Of a stretch of 19,917 bases of DNA, positions 15,097 to 19,917 are shown in pieces. Made by a program: the position numbers and the translations under genes. Every line of letters begins with the position of its first letter. The first letter of the stretch is position 1. The DNA is taken from the NCBI GenBank assembly GCA_937926145.1, contig CALANW010000066.1, positions 1-19,917 on the forward strand. The letters run 5' to 3'. The DNA is from an uncultured Ruminococcus sp. Lineage in GTDB: Bacteria > Bacillota > Clostridia > Oscillospirales > Ruminococcaceae. The notes beneath the pieces are model-generated. The model saw nothing but the letters and a program-made list of their open reading frames with translations. It ran no database searches and had not been told where the DNA came from.

Positions 15097-15294
15097 TTAC
15101 ACAACCCTATCCGTGATAGTCATGATCGTCCCAATAACACACCCTGCCCCCGCGTGAACATCAGGCATCATTCTGATCTTCGCACCCTCCGCAAACGACT
15201 GATTGCAAAGCTCATAAACCTGCCTGATAGAATCCTCGTCAATAATATCTGTGAACACCTTTGCAGTGTTGAATTTTCCTTTGATCTCTAACAT
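15097..15294 (-). pseudogene. rtcB: RtcB RNA ligase, N-terminal fragment cut off at the IS1182 end
   Basis: The 65 residues begin MLEIKGKFNTAKVFTDII and include ELCNQSF and RMMPDVHAGAGCVIGT, the conserved N-terminus of RtcB, the GTP/Mn-dependent RNA 3'-phosphate ligase that repairs tRNA and other RNAs. The frame ends right after ITDRVV, where RtcB proteins continue with PNLVGVDIGCGM, which carries the first metal-binding Asp and Cys. All active-site residues and over 300 residues are therefore missing. The break coincides with the right edge of the IS1182 element. The ATG at 15294 keeps a good AAGGAG 6 nt upstream, and the promoter and leader are intact. The rest of the gene is not seen elsewhere in the window. 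Confidence 0.8.
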
Positions 15295-15310
15295 AAAATT
15301 CTCCTTGATG

Positions 15311-15348
15311 AAAAAAAGCGTCTTCCCCCGAAAGAGAAAACGCTTTTA
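15311..15348 (-). terminator. Attenuator-like terminator in the rtcB leader
   Basis: On the minus strand AAAAGCGT...ACGCTTTTTTT forms a stem (plus 15313-15321 with 15340-15347) followed by a run of Ts. It lies between the leader ORF and the rtcB ribosome site, so it would stop transcription before rtcB unless prevented. Confidence 0.6.
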
Positions 15349-15382
15349 AATAAAATTGTGTCTGTGTAACGTCATAACGCCT

Positions 15383-15475
15383 TTATAGCGCACAATAAGA
15401 CAGACCCATTTTCATAACCGATCTCTTTTTCGTAAATATTGTTTTGTGTCTGTAGTATATGCTAAGTCGTTTCAT
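15383..15475 (-). CDS. Small leader ORF (30 aa) upstream of rtcB
   Basis: The ATG at 15475 follows a perfect AAAGGAGG by 7 nt and opens a 30-residue basic peptide, MKRLSIYYRHKTIF... ending LSYCAL. It is the first frame behind a strong promoter at 15509-15537. Its last codons lie inside a dyad (GTCTGT/ACAGAC, 15360-15405) that precedes the terminator at 15311-15348. This is the layout of translation-coupled attenuation. I recognise no homologue; that the peptide is translated is inferred from the ribosome site alone. Confidence 0.45.
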   Translation of the reverse strand: MKRLSIYYRHKTIFTKKRSVMKMGLSYCAL

Positions 15476-15508
15476 GAGTCTGCCTCCTTTCTGAATTTAT
15501 TGTTTGAT

Positions 15509-15537
15509 ATGATAGCACGAAATTGGTGGGGAGTCAA
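15509..15537 (-). promoter_or_regulatory. Promoter of the rtcB leader transcript
   Basis: On the minus strand: -35 TTGACT (15532-15537), 17-bp spacer, -10 TATCAT (15509-15514). The start would be near 15502, with the ribosome site of the 30-codon ORF 10-20 nt downstream. Confidence 0.7.
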
Positions 15538-15650
15538 GGGATTTTCACCCAGTTTGTATATATGCACAATTTTAATAAACAAATCGCCAAATACAAGTCA
15601 ATTATTAATAAATCATAGCAAGAACACTATATGTTCCAACCATTAATTTT
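15538..15650. other. Short AT-rich spacer, no gene seen
   Basis: This AT-rich spacer separates the rtcB promoter from the end of the five-gene operon. The only structure noticed is a weak dyad, GAACA-ctata-TGTTC (about 15623-15637), too weak and without a T-run to call as a terminator for the operon. Confidence 0.4.
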
Positions 15651-15899
15651 TTACTTTTTAAGTTTCTTACAAGCCTTGTAATTTTCATGAATGTATTCAT
15701 CATAGCTCATAAAATCTTTAAAATACATATCATACATCTTTTCTACATTGCAAATATTCGGACGATGATCGTATATGTCACATAGATTGTCCTTCGTCAA
15801 ATGAATACATTCACCTTTTTCGTTCTCAAATTCTTTTAACAATCCCGTTTTCCATATATTACGGCAGCAGTTTCCGCATTTGTGACAATTAAAGGTCAT
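15651..15899 (-). CDS. Small CxxCxxCC metal-binding protein (YkgJ-type)
   Basis: The 82-residue protein begins MTFNCHKCGNCCRNIW. The CxxCxxCC motif (Cys5, 8, 11, 12), with further cysteines at 31, 40, 50 and 77 and the spacing C-IHL...LCDIYDHRPNIC, is that of the YkgJ/putative zinc- or iron-chelating family. Members bind a metal ion or Fe-S cluster; their function is largely unknown. The start codon overlaps the stop of the preceding gene (ATGA, 15896-15899), so translation is coupled and it belongs to the operon. It is the last gene of the operon. A role in metal supply or redox sensing for the TerB/HNH proteins is only a guess. Confidence 0.75.
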   Translation of the reverse strand: MTFNCHKCGNCCRNIWKTGLLKEFENEKGECIHLTKDNLCDIYDHRPNICNVEKMYDMYFKDFMSYDEYIHENYKACKKLKK

Positions 15900-17002
15900 G
15901 ATAATCTACTCAACAAAATTTGCTGTTTCTGTTCATAATCCGGAATATTATCATCCATTTCGTCAACCACCTCTTCAGATTCATATGTTACATTACCATA
16001 CGAATCAAGTATGGGTGTATCTATAACAGCTTTGACAGCCTTGGCAATTGCTCCGCTCATTGCCAAAAATGCCTTCTCACTATCATTAAGATTATTATAA
16101 TCATTCTTTTTCATCTTTTTGGTAACAATTTTATCTTTGAGTTGTATATTAAATAAATTGGCAAAAAACTGTGCAATAGCTCCACGTTTCTTGACTACCC
16201 TTGCTTCAAATGTTACATTTGAGATTCTATTTAATTCTTGTACACTTCTGCGCAATAGTGGCACTAATCTATCTAAAACATCATTAAACATATCACTGCG
16301 GCGTTCTATCTGTCTGCATAAATACTCTGCATTATCCATTTCTTCTGCAGCTTCTTCCGATTGTGCTAAAGCCGATTTTGCTTTTTCAAGATTTTCATCT
16401 GCTTTATAAAATGATGCAAAACCTCCTATAAGCAACGCCGGTCCTGCCACGACCGCCAATCCCGGAACAAGACCACCTATTCCGGCCAATGCAAGGTCAG
16501 CCGCTGCACCAACACCTGCGATACTTGCAAAACTTGCTACTGTTCCGGCGCCAAGCATTGCATCAACCGTTAATGCACCTGCTCCCAATGCAATAGCTGC
16601 ACCTGCTGCACCGCCTGCAACAGCACCCTTCTTCAAGCCCTCGCTTGTATCAGCAAGCTGCTTTAGAGATGCAAAATCCGCTGATGAAAATTGTTCCAAT
16701 TTTAAGTTATCTAATTCATTGATACCAACTGAATTCGTAAAAGAAACATTTTTAAATTTATTAAAACTAATAATAAACTGCGGTATTAAATCAGTAAGCA
16801 CTCTATATTTTGCATCACCTAAATTCTTTAATGATGTTTCTGTACTTCTTTGCTGGGATTCCAAGCTCATTTTGGCATCGTCATAAATTGTTCTTGCTTG
16901 ATTTAACGTTTCCTCTGCCTCTCTTTGGGTATCTTTTGCAACTGCCATTCCTCCTGCACCAAGAATTCCGGCAATTCCAGCTCCTATAAGTAACGGTATC
17001 AT
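15896..17002 (-). CDS. Gly/Ala-rich membrane-type protein with heptad-like flanks, unknown function
   Basis: I do not recognise the family of this 368-residue protein. It starts with a glycine-rich hydrophobic segment (MIPLLIGAGIAGILGAGG, 1-18), then a charged, heptad-like stretch (about 24-65). A long Gly/Ala-rich hydrophobic block (about 124-197) has many small-xxx-small patterns and could form a membrane hairpin or several helices; a second charged helical stretch follows (about 200-260), then a basic and an acidic tail. This helix-hydrophobic block-helix plan resembles alpha-helical pore formers, but that is shape, not homology. GGAGG lies 7 nt before the ATG at 17002. The gene is 15 bp after the HNH-like gene and overlaps the CxxCxxCC gene. 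Confidence 0.7.
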   Translation of the reverse strand: MIPLLIGAGIAGILGAGGMAVAKDTQREAEETLNQARTIYDDAKMSLESQQRSTETSLKNLGDAKYRVLTDLIPQFIISFNKFKNVSFTNSVGINELDNLKLEQFSSADFASLKQLADTSEGLKKGAVAGGAAGAAIALGAGALTVDAMLGAGTVASFASIAGVGAAADLALAGIGGLVPGLAVVAGPALLIGGFASFYKADENLEKAKSALAQSEEAAEEMDNAEYLCRQIERRSDMFNDVLDRLVPLLRRSVQELNRISNVTFEARVVKKRGAIAQFFANLFNIQLKDKIVTKKMKKNDYNNLNDSEKAFLAMSGAIAKAVKAVIDTPILDSYGNVTYESEEVVDEMDDNIPDYEQKQQILLSRLS

Positions 17003-17017
17003 AGTTATTCCTCCATC

Positions 17018-18481
17018 TTATAAAATGAAATCTGAATTTTCATCATTCATAAACTCGTCGAATTCAGTCATGTTATTGTATTGAACCTTTCCTCCAAGCT
17101 TTTCGGTTATCATATTTGCACCTGAAATAACACCATCTGTATCTCCTGCAATCAAGGATGAATCAATTGTACTAAATGCATTTTGAAATACCATTGTATA
17201 TTCAGCAAAGTACTTTTCTGCAACCTGCTCTATTTCTTGGCGGTACTGTTTCAAAGCAGCAATCGTTTCTTTGCATTCTGCCTCTATTTTTAATCGTTCT
17301 TCATGTGCGAGCTTTCTGTTTTGCATAATAGTAACAAGTTCACTATAGTAAGATGACGAAAATGCATATCCAACCATAGAACCTACCATTCCGCCTAAAA
17401 CCGGAACTGGGATCATTATCTGTCCAACTGCTGCACCACATGATGCTGCAATCATCCCCGTACCTTTTTCACCAAGCTCCGTCATACACTCAGTTCCGTC
17501 AATCTCGCCGCAAATATATTTTTTCATGGTTTTACCTGTTTCAAGCACAGCAACAGCAACCTGTGAAGGTAAATTAGTTTTTGATAAGGTCTTCAATAAC
17601 GGATTAGAAGAATAGCTGAGCGAATGAGCAAGTGTTGTACCAATAGCACCCGTTCCATAGCTTAATGCTGCCGCTCCAGCCGTATCTTTAGCAGTATCCA
17701 AAATTGCTTCTCCGGCATCTTTCTCTCCTTTGGCAACAGCAACAGCATTTCTTATAGCTGACATCCCACCTCCAATTATTGCTCCTGATTTTGCCGCAGT
17801 TACACCGGCTTTATGACCTGTTTGAACCAGATTTCTTGTACTATCCTTAAAATCCTGAACATTTAATTCTCTTTGTGCTTGTTTTTCTGTTTGAATAGCC
17901 TTGGATTTTCCCTCCTGTGTTAATTCAACGCCTGTTTTCTTTAAGTACTCTTCACCATTTACAAATTCTGAATTTGATCTTTTTCTTTTTGCATTATTAA
18001 ACTTTCGTGAAACGACCTCTAAATTCTTTGAATCATTAGATGATTTTTTCACATCATCATTTGTTAACCATGGATTATTCTTTGTTTGCTCATACCGATG
18101 TTCTAACGAAACTTTATGATCTGCTTCAGCTGCATGACTAGTCCATTCATCTCCATAATTTATTCTTGCTTCAGATTTTTTTAAACAAAGAACATCGTCT
18201 GTATAAGGATCTCTAACTTCAACATTTCCCTTAAAAGCCTCTCTTTTTATTCTTTCCTTTGCACTTCCATCATCCAAGAGAGAGCGTGTATATTTTGAAG
18301 GCTTTGCAAATTTTTGAGCCGCCTCTTCAGTTTGTTTTCTGACAGTGTCGTTTAATCCACCAACAACGCCAATATTTTCTAGCGTTTTGCTTTCATCATG
18401 TTCTTTATTTTCCTCTGCTTTATTTCTTCTTAAAATTGGCATATTTTTAAAAGAAAATGATGGCTTTTTGTTCTTATCCAT
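17018..18481 (-). CDS. HNH-nuclease-like protein fused to a glycine-rich hydrophobic domain
   Basis: Of the 487 residues, 1-80 are charged and probably flexible. Residues 87-180 contain DPYTDDVLCL, then AEADHKVSLEH (Asp121-His122), KNLEVVSRKFNN (Asn153, Asn162/163) and AKRKRSNSEF. The order DH...N-L...N..K is that of HNH endonucleases of the kind found in toxins and conflict systems, without zinc cysteines. Residues about 220-385 form a Gly/Ala-rich block ending in GGMVGSMVGYAF with glycine-zipper spacing (G-xxx-G); residues 388-430 are a charged helix and the tail is acidic. The ATG at 18481 lies inside the end of terB (8-bp overlap) with GGAG upstream. It may be a membrane-associated nuclease effector; nuclease activity and pore formation are both inferred. 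Confidence 0.72.
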   Translation of the reverse strand: MDKNKKPSFSFKNMPILRRNKAEENKEHDESKTLENIGVVGGLNDTVRKQTEEAAQKFAKPSKYTRSLLDDGSAKERIKREAFKGNVEVRDPYTDDVLCLKKSEARINYGDEWTSHAAEADHKVSLEHRYEQTKNNPWLTNDDVKKSSNDSKNLEVVSRKFNNAKRKRSNSEFVNGEEYLKKTGVELTQEGKSKAIQTEKQAQRELNVQDFKDSTRNLVQTGHKAGVTAAKSGAIIGGGMSAIRNAVAVAKGEKDAGEAILDTAKDTAGAAALSYGTGAIGTTLAHSLSYSSNPLLKTLSKTNLPSQVAVAVLETGKTMKKYICGEIDGTECMTELGEKGTGMIAASCGAAVGQIMIPVPVLGGMVGSMVGYAFSSSYYSELVTIMQNRKLAHEERLKIEAECKETIAALKQYRQEIEQVAEKYFAEYTMVFQNAFSTIDSSLIAGDTDGVISGANMITEKLGGKVQYNNMTEFDEFMNDENSDFIL

Positions 18482-18878
18482 TTATAACATCTCCAAGCTT
18501 ATTAAGCATCTTCATCAACCCCTCTGCAATAATATCCATTTCATTGCAGTCAGTTTCCGAAAGTTTAAACTCTGCCTGTATCTTATTGATAAACACTTTT
18601 TCCTCATCAGAAAACTCATTATCCGTATAAGCCAAAGAAATAAGCTCAAAATATATCTTCTTTCTTGAACGCTCATCCAGCTTTCCGAGCGACAGCACAG
18701 CAGCCGATATATCATCTGTCCGATATGCAGCTATATCCTGCATATCGGGTATTTCTGCTCTGTACAGATTCAATGTGTTCAATTCTTCATCTGTAACTTT
18801 TCCATCTGCATTCACCAACGCAAATGCAAGTTCAAGATAACTCTTCTGATTTTCTTTTGAAAATTCTGCTAAAAACAT
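18474..18878 (-). CDS. TerB-like protein
   Basis: The 134-residue all-helical protein has two TerB-type acidic motifs: NADGKVTDEELNTL (23-36) and YTDNEFSDEEKVFI (84-97), each with the D-x-x-hydrophobic-S/T-x-E-E pattern. TerB-like domains occur in tellurite-resistance (Ter) and related membrane-linked stress and phage-response systems and are thought to bind metal ions. Here it has no TerC or TerD neighbours. AGGAG lies about 8 nt before the ATG at 18878. The gene starts 11 bp after the WYL gene and overlaps the HNH-like gene by 8 bp, so the proteins are made together and probably act together. Confidence 0.8.
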   Translation of the reverse strand: MFLAEFSKENQKSYLELAFALVNADGKVTDEELNTLNLYRAEIPDMQDIAAYRTDDISAAVLSLGKLDERSRKKIYFELISLAYTDNEFSDEEKVFINKIQAEFKLSETDCNEMDIIAEGLMKMLNKLGDVING

Positions 18879-18889
18879 AAAATCTTCTC

Positions 18890-19843
18890 CTATTCAATAA
18901 TCTCCACCCTGTCCCCCTGACTCCTAACCCACATATCGACCCCATCCCCAAAAACCTCCGCAGAAATAATATATCCGTCGGAAGTCTCCTCCAGGATCTT
19001 CGCCGTGGGTAAACGGTCAAGAACAGCGTCAACATTTTTGCCCTTGTAGATAAACTTTATCCTCCGCAGCCTGCCGCCGTACATAAACTGTATCCGCTTG
19101 CGGAACTCGCCCTCCTCGAACCTGTCCTTGTACGGTATGTCAAAATGCCTGTCCAGCACCTCAAAACGTCTTATCCTGTCGATTCTGTATATCGTCGGGA
19201 AAATGTCATCCTTGTTGCGGAACTCTTTCTCCCTGTCAATGTCCTCGATAAACGCCGTCAAGTAAAAATAGAACTCCGAAAACATTATCCCAACCGGCTC
19301 ATTCACTCGCTCCACGACCGCACCGTCCTGCTTTTCATATTCTATCTTCATGCAAAGCTGCTTCTGTACAGCCTCGCCGATATCCCACATCGAATCAAGA
19401 TACTTTCTGTGATGACTTAACTCAACATAGTGGAACATCTCGTTCGTGATAAGCTCCATCACCGTCCGCTGATTTTTCATCGGCACACAGCCTCTCAGCA
19501 GCTTGTTGATTATCGGCTCCATCTCCGCCTTCGTGAACGCGCGGCTCTCTAAAAGTATCTTGCATACCGCAAGCGCCTCACTGTTCGTCAGCGCATCCTC
19601 GCCCCTTGTCACAAGCCGATATCCACCGTCCTCACGGCTGTAAATAAGCTCACGCTGAACATCACCCTCGGCTGCCTTGTCCTCGAAAAACATTCTCAGA
19701 TCATCAATGTCACGCTGTATAGTCCTCTGATTCACCCCGAAATACTCCGCTTCTGCCGCCTTGTTTATCACTTCGCCGTCCATAAGCTTTGTGTATATCG
19801 AAAGTACCCTGCTGTACTTGAATCCGTTGCTCATTTTATCCAT
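18890..19843 (-). CDS. WYL-domain (DeoR-type HTH) transcriptional regulator
   Basis: The 317-residue protein has an N-terminal winged HTH (about 9-55, FGVNQRTIQRDIDDLR), a middle WYL domain (about 150-230; FYFYLTAF replaces the WYL tripeptide, followed by YRIDRIRRFEVL) and a C-terminal WCX extension (about 240-317). WYL regulators bind nucleic acids or nucleotides and often head phage-defence operons as repressors. The frame extends to 19903, but a promoter at 19875-19903 overlaps that part and GGTGATG precedes the ATG at 19843, so 19843 is taken. As the first gene of the operon it probably controls its own transcript and the TerB/HNH genes behind it. Confidence 0.85.
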   Translation of the reverse strand: MDKMSNGFKYSRVLSIYTKLMDGEVINKAAEAEYFGVNQRTIQRDIDDLRMFFEDKAAEGDVQRELIYSREDGGYRLVTRGEDALTNSEALAVCKILLESRAFTKAEMEPIINKLLRGCVPMKNQRTVMELITNEMFHYVELSHHRKYLDSMWDIGEAVQKQLCMKIEYEKQDGAVVERVNEPVGIMFSEFYFYLTAFIEDIDREKEFRNKDDIFPTIYRIDRIRRFEVLDRHFDIPYKDRFEEGEFRKRIQFMYGGRLRRIKFIYKGKNVDAVLDRLPTAKILEETSDGYIISAEVFGDGVDMWVRSQGDRVEIIE

Positions 19844-19874
19844 TTTTTCATCACCGTTATATAAACATATTTTT

Positions 19875-19903
19875 ATTTTACAACAAATTTCTGCATATTT
19901 CAA
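19875..19903 (-). promoter_or_regulatory. Promoter of the five-gene WYL-TerB-HNH operon
   Basis: On the minus strand: -35 TTGAAA (19898-19903), 17-bp spacer, -10 TAAAAT (19875-19880). The start would be near 19868, 25 nt before the WYL ATG. No later promoter of this quality was seen within the operon. Confidence 0.6.
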
Positions 19904-19917
19904 CCAATCTATTACAT

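Larger units (their letters stand above)
13177..15098 (+). mobile_element. IS1182-family insertion sequence, inactive
   Basis: The left end is fixed by the inverted copy at 9232-9399 (AAAGGCGCTGTAAAAAAAT). The right end is placed where rtcB homology is lost, near 15098; read inward it begins TAAAGAGTCTTATTCCGTC and shares only a short, gapped match with the left end, so that boundary is approximate. It contains a hairpin ahead of the transposase, one broken transposase gene, a MITE inside it and a terminator at 15018-15061. Target-site duplications cannot be assigned. Confidence 0.7.

Noticed and set aside
9232..15098. An active composite transposon
   Set aside because: The right IS1182 transposase is broken twice and the left copy is a 168-bp remnant, so no transposition function is encoded here.
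1..19917. CRISPR array, tRNA or rRNA
   Set aside because: No regularly spaced direct repeats and no tRNA- or rRNA-like sequence were seen on either strand.

Overview
The window looks like a chromosomal stretch from a low-to-mid-GC Clostridia bacterium, probably Ruminococcus-like (Oscillospiraceae). The reasons are strong AGGAGG-type ribosome sites, TTGACA/TATAAT-type promoters, a SpoIIID-type sequence at the left edge, a Clostridium kluyveri-like succinate operon and gut-type glycosidase, AraC and IS1182 genes. This placement is inferred from gene content only.

Layout. (1) 1-72: C-terminal piece of a SpoIIID-like gene that stops early, followed by two terminators. (2) 239-5657, minus strand: cat1-sucD-4hbD, which converts succinate through succinyl-CoA and succinate semialdehyde to 4-hydroxybutyrate, then a terminator and a class I/II aminotransferase. 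A divergent LysR regulator (6077-6982) faces the operon. The shared intergenic region holds two promoters, two palindromic candidate operators and a 100-bp MITE. (3) 7102-8220: a short cobalamin-independent methionine synthase (YxjG/YxjH type) with its own promoter and terminator. (4) 8288-9399: mobile-element debris. It consists of a structured noncoding stretch, a decayed IS110 transposase and an inverted 168-bp end of an IS1182-family element fused to it. (5) 9405-13178: a second MITE, a GH59 galactocerebrosidase-like lipoprotein (minus) and a divergent AraC regulator (plus). This pair sits between inverted IS1182 ends, like cargo of a composite transposon. (6) 13177-about 15098: an IS1182-family element, dead through a frameshift and a third MITE. 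It abuts a truncated rtcB whose promoter, 30-codon leader ORF and attenuator-like terminator still look intact. (7) 15651-19843, minus strand: a tight five-gene operon encoding a WYL regulator, a TerB-like protein, a protein with an HNH-nuclease-like domain plus a glycine-rich hydrophobic domain, a second glycine/alanine-rich membrane-type protein with heptad-like flanks, and a CxxCxxCC metal-binding protein.

The most interesting parts are the five-gene TerB/HNH operon, which I cannot match to a named system and which looks like a stress or conflict (defence or toxin) module, and a family of three non-identical MITEs. The MITEs share TACTAA...TTAGTA termini; two have perfect 3-bp TTA or TAA target duplications, and one of those interrupts the IS1182 transposase. 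No tRNA, rRNA or CRISPR array was seen.
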